A DNA stretch of 25,766 nucleotides from JBIKLM01 sp044375105. Its GTDB lineage: Bacteria; Planctomycetota; UBA1135; GCA-002686595. The notes under the pieces were generated by a model that did not search any database, was not told where the DNA came from, and saw nothing but the letters and a program-made list of their open reading frames with translations. The stretch covers positions 1 to 25,766 of the forward strand of contig JBILNK010000046.1 of NCBI GenBank assembly GCA_044375105.1, in the 5' to 3' direction. This document shows, piece by piece, positions 8,841-16,210 of the stretch (the first letter of the stretch is position 1; each line of letters starts with the position of its first letter). Both the position numbers and the translations under genes were made by a program.

Positions 8841-9986
8841 TCAGCCGAGCAGGCGGCGGGCGATCACCAGGCGCTGGATGTCCGTGGCGCCCTCGTAGAT
8901 CTCGGTGATGCGCGCGTCGCGGAACAGCCGCTCCACATGGCTGTGGTCGGTGTACCCGAAGCCGCCATGGATCTGCAGGCATTCGTCGGCGGCGAAATTG
9001 GCCGCGCGGGAGGCCGAGAGCTTGGCGGTGGCCGCCTCGCGGCTGCAGGGCTTGCCGGAATCGCGCAGCCAGGCGGCGCGGTAGGTCAGCAGCTCGGCCG
9101 CGTCGACGCGCTCCGACATGTCGGCGAGCTTCCATTGGATGGCCTGGAACTCGCCGATCGGTTTGCCGAACTGCTCGCGCTCGCGCGCGTAGCGCACGGA
9201 GGCCTCTAGACAGGCCTTGCCGATTCCGACCGCCTGGGCCGCGATGCCGATGCGGCCGCCGTCCAGGGTGTCCATGGCGATGTTGAAGCCCTTGTCGAGC
9301 TCGCCGAGCAGATTGGCGCGCGGCACGCGCACGCCGTCGAAGACGATCTCGGTGGTCGAGGAGCCGCGGATGCCGGTCTTGATCTCGTGCTTGCCGATGC
9401 GCAGGCCCGGCGTGCCGCGCTCGACCAGGAAGGCGCTGATGCCCTTGGCCTTGGAAACGCCCGGGTTGGTGCGGCAATAGACCAGGAACAGCCCGGCCCA
9501 GCCCCCGTTGGTCACCCACAGCTTGGTGCCGTTGATGCGGAAGTGATCGGGGCCATCCGGGACCGCGCTGGTCGCCAGGGCGGCGGCGTCCGAGCCCGCG
9601 TTGGCTTCGGTCAAGCAGTAGGAGCCGATGTATTCGCCGCTGGCCAGCTTGGGCAGGAAGCGGCGGCGCTGGTCTTCGGTGCCCCACTTGTGGATCGGCG
9701 CCCCGATCAGGCTGTTGTGCACCGAAAGCGTCACCCCGGTCGAGGCGCAGGCCCGGTTGATCTCGATCAGCACGGCGGTCAGGGCCTGGTTGTTGAGCCC
9801 GGCGCCCCCGTAGGCCTCCGGGATCGTCAGGCCCCACAGGCCCAGCTCACCGATCTTGGCGAGCACCGCGGGATCGATCTTCTCGTCGCGGTCGTGGCTG
9901 GTGGCCCGCGGCAGCAGCTCGCCCTCAGCGAAATCGCGCGCCATCTGGCGCACCATGCCGAGCTCTTCGTCCAGTTCGAAATTCAT
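8841..9986 (-). CDS. Acyl-CoA dehydrogenase, butyryl-CoA dehydrogenase-like
   Basis: This is a second FAD acyl-CoA dehydrogenase, 381 residues, matching the normal length of short-chain enzymes. The N-terminal domain begins MNFELDEELGMVRQMARDF. The middle domain has CLTEANAGSDAAAL (near residue 125), and the C-terminal domain has FGKPIGEFQAIQWKLADM and IHGGFGYTDHSHVERLFRD. The predicted catalytic Glu365 lies in IYEGATDIQR. The bcd-like sequence and its place downstream of thiolase and 3-hydroxyacyl-CoA dehydrogenase fit butyryl-CoA/crotonyl-CoA chemistry. It differs clearly from the other dehydrogenase at 6818-8002, so the two are paralogues and not a recent duplication. A 201-bp gap with a hairpin separates it from the dehydrogenase gene upstream on the same strand. 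The ATG lacks a Shine-Dalgarno. Confidence 0.95.
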   Translation of the reverse strand: MNFELDEELGMVRQMARDFAEGELLPRATSHDRDEKIDPAVLAKIGELGLWGLTIPEAYGGAGLNNQALTAVLIEINRACASTGVTLSVHNSLIGAPIHKWGTEDQRRRFLPKLASGEYIGSYCLTEANAGSDAAALATSAVPDGPDHFRINGTKLWVTNGGWAGLFLVYCRTNPGVSKAKGISAFLVERGTPGLRIGKHEIKTGIRGSSTTEIVFDGVRVPRANLLGELDKGFNIAMDTLDGGRIGIAAQAVGIGKACLEASVRYAREREQFGKPIGEFQAIQWKLADMSERVDAAELLTYRAAWLRDSGKPCSREAATAKLSASRAANFAADECLQIHGGFGYTDHSHVERLFRDARITEIYEGATDIQRLVIARRLLG

Positions 9987-10151
9987 GTTCGGTCGGGGCG
10001 GCGGGCCGGGAGGGGACCGCCAGGGCGGCAGCGCCGCGGGGCGATTGGTGGAGGGGATTTCGGCGGCCGTCGAGACGGCCTGGGGTTCGACCCGGGGGCG
10101 GCGGCCGCGCCCGACCTGGATCGGCCGGGGGCAGGGCCCGGCCCGAGCGGC

Positions 10152-10180
10152 GGCCGGCCCCCAAGGGGGCTCGGCCGGCC
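10152..10180 (-). terminator. Hairpin terminator candidate after the 3-hydroxyacyl-CoA dehydrogenase gene
   Basis: Two GGCCGGCC octamers (10152-10159 and 10173-10180), each itself palindromic, can pair across a 13-nt loop. An alternative inner stem is GCCCCC/GGGGGC (10157-10170). The structure starts 7 nt past the minus-strand stop. No T tract follows, so termination would have to be of the GC-hairpin or Rho-assisted kind. Confidence 0.4.
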
Positions 10181-10187
10181 CTGCGGC

Positions 10188-11054
10188 TCATTTTTGGCTG
10201 TAGTCGTAGAAGCCCTTGCCGCTCTTCTTGCCCAGCCGGCCGGCCGCGACCATGCGGCGCAGCAGCGGGCAGGGGCGATACTTGTCGTCGCCCAGATCGC
10301 GCTGGAGGATGCCCAGGATGTCGAGGCACACATCCAGCCCGATGAAGTCGGCCAAGGTCAACGGTCCCATGGGGTGATTCATGCCCAATTTCATCACCTG
10401 ATCGATGCCCTCGGCCGTGCCCACCCCTTCCATCAGGCAGTAGATCGCCTCGTTGATCATCGGCATCAGGATCCGGTTGCTGATGAAGCCCGGATAGTCG
10501 CTGGCTTCGACCGGGATCTTGTCCAAGCTCCGGGCGCCCTCGACGGCTCCGCGCACGGCCTCGGCGCAGCTTTCCTGGCCGCGGATGACCTCGACCAGCT
10601 TCATCAGCGGCACGGGGTTCATGAAGTGCATGCCGACCACCCATTCGGGGCGCCGGGTGGCGGCCGCGATGGTGGTGATCGAGATCGAGGAGGTGTTGGT
10701 GGCCAGGATCGCCCCGGGTTTGCACACCCGGTCGAGTTCCTGGAACACGGCGCGTTTGACCTCCAGCTTCTCGGCCACGGCCTCCACCACCAGCTCGCAA
10801 TGGGCCAGGTCGGCCAGCTTGGTGCTCGGCCGGATGCGGCCGGAGATCTCGTTGGCCTGGGCCTCGCTCAGGCTGCCCTTCTTGACGAAGCGCGCCAGGC
10901 TGCCGCCGATCGACTCCTTGGCGCGGGCCAGGGCCGCGTCGCTGACGTCGACCATGGTGACCGCGGCCCCGAAGCTGGCGAAGGTCTGCACGATGCCGTT
11001 GCCCATCGTGCCGGCGCCGACCACGCCCACGTGCTTGAACAGGGAGGTGCTCAT
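10188..11054 (-). CDS. hbd: 3-hydroxybutyryl-CoA (3-hydroxyacyl-CoA) dehydrogenase
   Basis: This NAD(P)-dependent enzyme of 288 residues interconverts 3-hydroxyacyl-CoA and 3-ketoacyl-CoA. The Rossmann motif GAGTMG is at 13-18. The catalytic region includes ATNTSSISIT (118-127) and the catalytic His143 in VVGMHFMNPVP. The C-terminal domain carries DYPGFISNRILMP, GMNHPMGPLTLADFIGLD and the terminal KSGKGFYDY signature. It is a stand-alone Hbd/PaaH-type enzyme, not the multifunctional FadB fusion. The ATG shares its A with the thiolase stop (TGATG), so the two are translationally coupled and work in sequence. The open frame continues far upstream inside the thiolase gene, but the Rossmann fold begins right after this ATG, which fixes the start. 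Confidence 0.96.
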   Translation of the reverse strand: MSTSLFKHVGVVGAGTMGNGIVQTFASFGAAVTMVDVSDAALARAKESIGGSLARFVKKGSLSEAQANEISGRIRPSTKLADLAHCELVVEAVAEKLEVKRAVFQELDRVCKPGAILATNTSSISITTIAAATRRPEWVVGMHFMNPVPLMKLVEVIRGQESCAEAVRGAVEGARSLDKIPVEASDYPGFISNRILMPMINEAIYCLMEGVGTAEGIDQVMKLGMNHPMGPLTLADFIGLDVCLDILGILQRDLGDDKYRPCPLLRRMVAAGRLGKKSGKGFYDYSQK

Positions 11055-12238
11055 CACAGGGCCTCCACCGCCAGGGACACCGCGTTGCCGCCGCCCAGGC
11101 ACAGGGAGGCCATGCCGGTCTTCTGGCCGCGCTCGCGCAGGGCGTAGAGCAGCGTGGTCAGGATGCGCGCTCCGGAGGCGCCGATCGGGTGCCCGAGGGC
11201 CACCGCGCCGCCGTTGACGTTGACTTTCTTGGGATCGAGTTCGAGCACCTTGGTCAGGGCGCAGGCGGCCGCCGAGAAGGCCTCGTTGATCTCGTGCAGG
11301 TCGAAGGAGCGCGGGTCGCGGCCCAGCTTCTGGGAGAGCTTCTTGATCGAGACCTCGGGGGCCATCATGACCCACTCCGGGGCCGTGCCGCCGGTGGCGT
11401 AGCCCAGCACCCGCGCCTGGGGCTTGACGCCCAGGGCTTTGGCCTTGTCCGCGGACATGACCAGCAGGGCCGAGGCGCCGTCGTTGATCGACGAGGCGTT
11501 GGCTGCGGTGACCGTGCCGCCGTCCTTCTTGAAGGCCGGTTTGAGGCCGGCGATCGATTGAGCGGTCGTCTCGGCGCGCACGTTCTCGTCGCTGTTGAAG
11601 GCCAGCGGATCGCCTTTCTTTTGGGGCACCGGCACCGCGAAGCGCTCGGCGCCGAAGCGGCCCGCCTTCTCGGCCGCCGCGGCGCGGGCGTGGCTCTCGG
11701 CCGCGAATTCGTCCTGCTGGGCGCGCGAGATGCCGTGCTTCTCGGCCGCCTTCTCGCCCGTCATGCCCATGTGGAAATCGTTGTAGATGTCCCACAGGCC
11801 GTCGAAAATCATCGAATCGACGAGCTGGCCGTGTCCGAGGCGCAGCCCGTCGCGGGCCCCACGGATCAGGTAAGGCGAGTTGGACATGGACTCCATACCG
11901 CCGGCGACCAGGCAGTCCGCATCTCCGGCGCGGATCGCCTGGGCCGCGAGCATGACCGCCTTGAGGCCCGACCCGCAGACCTTGTTGATGGTCACGCTGC
12001 CGACCGTGTCGGGGATGCCCGCGGCCCGCGCCGCTTGGCGCGCCGGGTTCTGCCCGAGGCCGGCCTGCAGGACGTTGCCGAAGATGACCTCCTCGACGTG
12101 TTCGGGGCCGACGCCCGCGCGGCGCAGGGCTTCGCGGATGGCCAGGCCCCCCAGCTCGGGGGCCCGGAAGGAGGCCAGGCCTCCTTGGAACTTGGCGATC
12201 GGCGTCCGGCAGGCGCCGACGAGGACGACATCCTTCAC
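11054..12238 (-). CDS. Acetyl-CoA acetyltransferase (thiolase)
   Basis: This enzyme either condenses two acetyl-CoA or cleaves 3-ketoacyl-CoA. With the GTG start at 12238 it has 394 residues, the standard thiolase length. The acyl-carrying Cys88 is in INKVCGSGLKAV, His350 in ALGHPIGASGAR, and the second active-site Cys380 in SLCLGGGN. The usual final motif is CIGGGQG, so Asn replaces Gln here, a mild change next to the catalytic Cys. The N-terminus KDVVLVGACRTPIAKF is typical and follows the GTG directly; the open frame further upstream is Pro/Arg filler inside the next gene. It is the first gene of a coupled pair with the dehydrogenase. It could work in butyrate/polyhydroxybutyrate-type synthesis or in degradation; sequence alone does not choose. 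Confidence 0.96.
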   Translation of the reverse strand: MKDVVLVGACRTPIAKFQGGLASFRAPELGGLAIREALRRAGVGPEHVEEVIFGNVLQAGLGQNPARQAARAAGIPDTVGSVTINKVCGSGLKAVMLAAQAIRAGDADCLVAGGMESMSNSPYLIRGARDGLRLGHGQLVDSMIFDGLWDIYNDFHMGMTGEKAAEKHGISRAQQDEFAAESHARAAAAEKAGRFGAERFAVPVPQKKGDPLAFNSDENVRAETTAQSIAGLKPAFKKDGGTVTAANASSINDGASALLVMSADKAKALGVKPQARVLGYATGGTAPEWVMMAPEVSIKKLSQKLGRDPRSFDLHEINEAFSAAACALTKVLELDPKKVNVNGGAVALGHPIGASGARILTTLLYALRERGQKTGMASLCLGGGNAVSLAVEAL

Positions 12239-12305
12239 GCGGGGGCGGGGGGCAGCGGTTGGCGGGGGTCGCCCGAGCTCCCCATGGAGCGCGGACGAGC
12301 GGCGC

Positions 12306-12311
12306 AGTATA
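12306..12311 (-). promoter_or_regulatory. Possible -10 box upstream of the thiolase gene
   Basis: On the minus strand this reads TATACT, five of six bases matching TATAAT, in a gap that is otherwise almost pure G/C. It lies about 68 bp upstream of the thiolase GTG. I find no good -35 hexamer at 16-18 bp, so support is limited to the -10 match and position. Confidence 0.38.
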
Positions 12312-12381
12312 GCCCTGCGCGCGCCGTGGCCGCGACCGGGCGAGCGGCGCAACTGCTGCCTTTTAGCGGGGCATCTGGGGC

Positions 12382-13260
12382 TCAAGCGCCGCCGCGGCGC
12401 GCCCGCCAGCGGGCGTAATCGACCCGCCGCCAGTCCTGGCGCACGGGCACCTCGCGGGCCAGCTCCCGGACCCGTTCCGGCTCGATGTCGGCCCAGCACA
12501 GCCCGGGCTCGGCCCCCAGGGCGGCCAAGACCTGGCCCCCGGGGCCAAGGATCCGGGAGCCCCCGCCGTACTCCAGGGTTCTCCCGCGCTGCCCGAGGGT
12601 CTCCCGCCCGGTGCGATTGACCGCCACGACGAAGGCCTGCAGCTCGACCGCCCGCCCGCGGGCCAGGGCTTCGAAATGCGGCGCGCGGGGCGCGGCCCAC
12701 TGGGCCGGCACGCACAGAAGTTCGACCCGCGACTCGAGCAGCTCTTCGATTAGGGGCCCGAAGCGCAGGTCATAGCAGACGATGCCGGAAGCCCGCAGGT
12801 CGCGCCATTCGACCACGCCCGGGGGCTCTGCGCCGCGCTCGAAGCCGATCGGCTCGCCGGTCGGGCCGAACAGGTGCAGCTTGTCGTAGCACAGGCGCTC
12901 CCGCCCGCCCTCGATCCAGCGCAGCCGATTGGGCGGCAGCCCGCTCGCTCCCGTCGGCCCGAAGCCGCTGCCCACCAGCGCCAGGCCCAACTCCGCTGCG
13001 CGCGCCGCAGCCCGCTGCCAAGCCGCTTCGGTCTCGCCCACGGCCTGCGCCAGGAGCGCCGCGCTGCCGAAGGGACCACCGGCGGCCAGGAACGACGTGG
13101 GCCACATTTCCGGCAGGCAGAGCAGGCTCGCCCCCAGGGCCGCGGCTTGCTCCAGGGCGCCGAGCACCTGGGCCAGGTTGCGCTCGAGCGCCGCGCCCAG
13201 GCCGCGCTCCACGTCGAACTGGAACAGGGCCACCCGCAGAGCGCCGGCATGGGGCTGCAT
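12382..13260 (-). CDS. Nitrilase-superfamily carbon-nitrogen hydrolase
   Basis: This cytoplasmic amidase-type enzyme has 292 residues. The Glu-Lys-Cys catalytic triad of the superfamily is clear: Glu51 in LLCLPEMW, Lys127 in CYDKLHLFGP and Cys162 in GIVCYDLRFGP. The DLRFP-like sequence after the Cys and the tail with GRTLEYGGGSRILGPGGQ and RVRELAREVPV resemble the Nit2/omega-amidase and YafV branch, which deamidates 2-oxoglutaramate or related omega-amides; that branch assignment is an inference. The C-terminal RRVDYARWR suits the family. The gene is complete, and the ATG at 13260 begins the fold at once. It lies 143 bp upstream of the thiolase on the same strand, with a possible promoter between, so it may be a separate unit. 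A divergent promoter region separates it from the secreted-protein gene. Confidence 0.92.
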   Translation of the reverse strand: MQPHAGALRVALFQFDVERGLGAALERNLAQVLGALEQAAALGASLLCLPEMWPTSFLAAGGPFGSAALLAQAVGETEAAWQRAAARAAELGLALVGSGFGPTGASGLPPNRLRWIEGGRERLCYDKLHLFGPTGEPIGFERGAEPPGVVEWRDLRASGIVCYDLRFGPLIEELLESRVELLCVPAQWAAPRAPHFEALARGRAVELQAFVVAVNRTGRETLGQRGRTLEYGGGSRILGPGGQVLAALGAEPGLCWADIEPERVRELAREVPVRQDWRRVDYARWRARRGGA

Positions 13261-13394
13261 GCCGGGGAGGATAGCGCCGCTGGGCGGCCGCCGCCCCCGC
13301 TCGACGCCCCGGCCCGCCGCGCATCCTCCCCGCAGGGTCGCTGGCGGGCCGCGCGGCCTAGGGGGGCTCTGTCGCAGCCTCCCGGCAGGGCCCC

Positions 13395-13434
13395 CAATAA
13401 TCTCCTTAAACCCATTCTGGTAAGGGGCTTACGT
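13395..13434 (+). promoter_or_regulatory. AT-rich leader island, probable promoter or operator for the secreted-protein gene
   Basis: About 24 of 40 bases are A or T, against a flanking background near three-quarters G+C. It contains a perfect GTAAG-GGG-CTTAC inverted repeat (13420-13432). An alternative CCTTA (13404-13408) can pair with TAAGG (13421-13425). It lies about 100 bp upstream of the plus-strand ATG at 13532 and 135 bp upstream of the divergent nitrilase gene. I cannot assign clear -35 and -10 hexamers. Confidence 0.4.
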
Positions 13435-13531
13435 TCCACCGGGGGGACCTGGCGCGTGCGCGCCGCCCCGAGCCGGCACTGAGGCCAACAGCGCCCCCTG
13501 GCGCCCCCGGCTCCTCCCACCCCGCATCCCC

Positions 13532-14809
13532 ATGCTGCGCCAACTCCTCTCCCTCGCCAGCCTGGCCCTGATCGCCCCGGCCGCACAGGCCCAGATCACC
13601 GCCTGCTTCGCTCCCGACAACCTGGCCGGTCCCTGCTGCACGCCGACCGGCGCCAACCTGCCCGCCTTCCCGCCGATCAGCCTGCCCGCCAGCGCGATCG
13701 CCTGGAATTCCTGCGCCCTGGCCGGCACGGCCTGCGCGACGCTCGACCTGAGCCCGCCCCTGCCGGGCGTGGTGTGCGGTCAGTTCGGGGTGCAGATCCG
13801 GGTCAACGATTGCCTCGGCAACACCCACCTGGTGGGCAAGGGCATCCTCGACTACGCCCGCACCTGGATCGAGACCGGCAACATCAGCGTGGCCCCCACC
13901 GTGCCGCCCCTGCCCGCGAATTACCAGGTCTGGCGCTTCTTGATCAAGCTCGATCTGCAGGCCAACCCCTCGCCGGTGGCGCCCTCGGGGCTGTTGTTCC
14001 CGGCCGACCTGGCGATCAACAACACGGTTTTCTACTACGGCCACGTCGACTACGCGCTCGACTGCAACACCGGACAGTTCAAGACCTCGGTGGTGCTGTT
14101 CCATGGCGCCGACTGGCTGATCAACTTCCCGGGCATCTCGAGCAACAACGCGGGCGCCAATCCGACCCGCAGCTACGCGCTGGTGGCCCCGAACACGCCG
14201 ATCAATCCCTTCGTCCCGGCGCTCAGCCTGATCACGCCGGCGCCGGTGGCCTTCGAAAGCGTGCGGGCGATCGGCAACATCAACCAGCCGGGCACCCCGG
14301 CCCTGTGCAATAGCGAAGAGAACCTGGCCCAGGGCTTCTACAACCCCCTGGCCTTCGGCTGCCTGAATCCGCCGGCCCTAGGGCCGGTCAACAGCGCCGC
14401 GGTGCAGCTGCAGGGCGCCAGCCAATGCGGCTCGAACTTCCAGAGCATCAACCTGTTCGGCACCGTGCCGTGGCTCGAGCTGATCTCGACGTCCCTGGGC
14501 TCGTGGACCACGGGCAACGACTACCCCGGCCCCGAGGCCGTGCGGGCAGACGAGGGCCTGTTCGCCTACCGCGACGCGTGCCAGGCCGGCACGGTCGGCA
14601 ACGGGCAAGCCCTGGAAATCTTCTACGGCACGGAGAGCCAGGGCGGCTTCGGAGCCTTCCTGGTCGATCCGACCGGTGTGCTCGTGGGCCACAAGAACTT
14701 CATCGACCTGGTCAGCAACTGGCGCCGTCCGGTCGGCACGCCGCTGATGCTGCCGGCGATCGGGCGCGTGATGCAGAGCTACCACCTGATCTCGCTCAAT
14801 CCCCAGTGA
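13532..14809 (+). CDS. Secreted cysteine-rich protein of unknown function
   Basis: I do not recognise the family. The 425-residue product begins with a textbook Sec signal peptide: MLRQ, a hydrophobic core LLSLASLALIAPA, and a likely cleavage after AQA at residue 20. The mature part has 12 cysteines (25, 35, 36, 61, 68, 82, 94, 178 and four later ones), an even number that suggests disulfides outside the cytoplasm. It is rich in Asn, Pro, Gly and aromatic residues, with beta-type segments, and lacks transmembrane helices, a lipobox or an obvious sorting tail. No catalytic motif is visible. Codon use is the same high-GC style as its neighbours, so there is no sign of recent transfer. The gene stands alone, behind an AT-rich leader and ahead of a strong hairpin. 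The coding call is firm because of the signal peptide and consistent composition; function is open. Confidence 0.88.
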   Translation: MLRQLLSLASLALIAPAAQAQITACFAPDNLAGPCCTPTGANLPAFPPISLPASAIAWNSCALAGTACATLDLSPPLPGVVCGQFGVQIRVNDCLGNTHLVGKGILDYARTWIETGNISVAPTVPPLPANYQVWRFLIKLDLQANPSPVAPSGLLFPADLAINNTVFYYGHVDYALDCNTGQFKTSVVLFHGADWLINFPGISSNNAGANPTRSYALVAPNTPINPFVPALSLITPAPVAFESVRAIGNINQPGTPALCNSEENLAQGFYNPLAFGCLNPPALGPVNSAAVQLQGASQCGSNFQSINLFGTVPWLELISTSLGSWTTGNDYPGPEAVRADEGLFAYRDACQAGTVGNGQALEIFYGTESQGGFGAFLVDPTGVLVGHKNFIDLVSNWRRPVGTPLMLPAIGRVMQSYHLISLNPQ

Positions 14810-14827
14810 GCCCGCAGGGCCGCTGAT

Positions 14828-14870
14828 CGGGCCGTCGCGGCCCGCCGAGCCTCTGGCCCGGCGGGCCGCG
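14828..14870 (+). terminator. Nested hairpins, terminator candidate after the secreted-protein gene
   Basis: Two mutually exclusive stems lie 19 nt past the stop. The first is a 7-bp CGGGCCG/CGGCCCG hairpin with a TCG loop (14828-14844). The second is an 11-bp perfect stem, CGCGGCCCGCC with GGCGGGCCGCG (14836-14846 and 14860-14870), with a 13-nt loop. A short TTT follows at 14876-14878. It fits a GC-type terminator. Confidence 0.55.
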
Positions 14871-15076
14871 CGGCGTTTCCGGGGGCATGGCCGAGCGGCG
14901 GGGGCCGGGAGGCCGCTTCCCAAGCGGGTCCATAGGGCCCGCACCCCTAAGCCTCGACCGCGGCGCCTGGACGGTGGAGCCGCGCGAGTCCCGGGCGAGA
15001 CCCGCCGGGCGGCGCGGATGCTTGGGTTCAAACGGAGCGGCGGCGCCGGGACCCCGGGCCTTGGCAAACTGCTCGG

Positions 15077-16210
15077 GTGCCCCCGAAGCCCGCGCACCCG
15101 CTGTTCGAGTGGCTGTGGGCCCTCGCCGTGTTCGGGGCGGGGGCCTTCGCTGCGTGGAATGGGCACGACCCCGACGAGCTGTTTCGGCCCGCGCTGCTCG
15201 AATGGCCGCTGCTGGCCCTGGGCGGCCGGGCCCTGCTGGCCCTGCTGCCCCCCGGGTCGCCGCCCGAACCGGGCCCGCTGCGCTGGCTGCACACCAGCGC
15301 CGCCAGCCTGGCCCTGGGGGCCCTGCTCAGGCCCTTCCCGATCTGGCTCGCCCCGGGCCTGGCGCTCGGGGTCTGGGCCTGGCCGCGGGTTTTCGGTCCG
15401 CGCGCCATGGTGCCGCGCCATGCGCCGTTCCATGGGCCCTTCGGCGCCTTCGATTGGGCTCTAGCCGGGCTGCTGCCCCTGGCGCTGCTGCTGGCCGGTC
15501 TCGAGCGCTGCATCGTGCACCCGGGGCAATTGCTCGGTCTCTGGACGGCAGCCGGGCTGCTGGACCTGTGCTTGTGCCACGCGGGATGCGGCCCGCGGCA
15601 GCGCGCGCTGGGGCTCGGACTCCTGGCGCCTGCCGCCCTGATCGGAACGCCCGAGAGCGCCCTGGCCTTCGCCCCGCTGCTCTCGGTCGGCTGGCTACGG
15701 CGCGCCGATCGACGCTGTCTGGCGCTGGCGGGAGCGCTGGTGGTGCTGGCCGGCGGGCCGACCTGGCCGGTGCTGCTCTGGCTGGCGCTGTGGGTGGCCC
15801 TGAGCGCGGGGCCGAGCCGCATCGCGGCGACCGTAGTATTCGGGGCGAGCCTCGGGCTCGCGGCGCTCGCCGAGTGGGCCGAGTTCGGCGCGCGATACGG
15901 CTGGTGGGGAGTGATGGTCATCCGGGCACCGTGGCTGATGCTCTGGCCGTTGGTCGGGTTCTGCATAGCCGCCTCCGGCCTCTCCTCGACCAACGGTCGA
16001 GGCCGCGAGCTCCCCCAGGCAGGGGCACTCGAGATCCGCTGGCGTGAGCCCGCCCTGATGCTCGGCGCCGCGCTCGCCTGCGCGCCGGGCGCGGAGACCT
16101 GGCGCCAGGGGGCGCTGCTGTTCCTGCCCGTCGCGCTGCTGCTCGTGCCAGCTGCACAGAGGATCGCCAGCGCGGAGCGCGCCGCGCCGGCGGACGGTGG
16201 CGCGCGATGA
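15077..16210 (+). CDS. Polytopic integral membrane protein of unknown function
   Basis: The 377-residue product from a GTG start is strongly hydrophobic. I count about nine to eleven candidate membrane segments, for example around residues 10-28, 72-102, 124-142, 178-200, 215-245, 251-266, 283-300 and 345-362. They are separated by short Arg-rich loops. I recognise no transporter or enzyme signature. A general shape of small loops with conserved-looking Trp/Pro and an acidic pair near the start (HDPDEL, 30-35) recalls multi-pass glycosyltransferases, where an acidic residue sits in the first loop, but this is weak. The stop overlaps the next start as ATGA, so it is translationally coupled to the methyltransferase-kinase gene and probably acts with it. 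The antisense strand also carries a long open frame here, which I judge to be spurious. Confidence 0.78.
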   Translation: MPPKPAHPLFEWLWALAVFGAGAFAAWNGHDPDELFRPALLEWPLLALGGRALLALLPPGSPPEPGPLRWLHTSAASLALGALLRPFPIWLAPGLALGVWAWPRVFGPRAMVPRHAPFHGPFGAFDWALAGLLPLALLLAGLERCIVHPGQLLGLWTAAGLLDLCLCHAGCGPRQRALGLGLLAPAALIGTPESALAFAPLLSVGWLRRADRRCLALAGALVVLAGGPTWPVLLWLALWVALSAGPSRIAATVVFGASLGLAALAEWAEFGARYGWWGVMVIRAPWLMLWPLVGFCIAASGLSSTNGRGRELPQAGALEIRWREPALMLGAALACAPGAETWRQGALLFLPVALLLVPAAQRIASAERAAPADGGAR

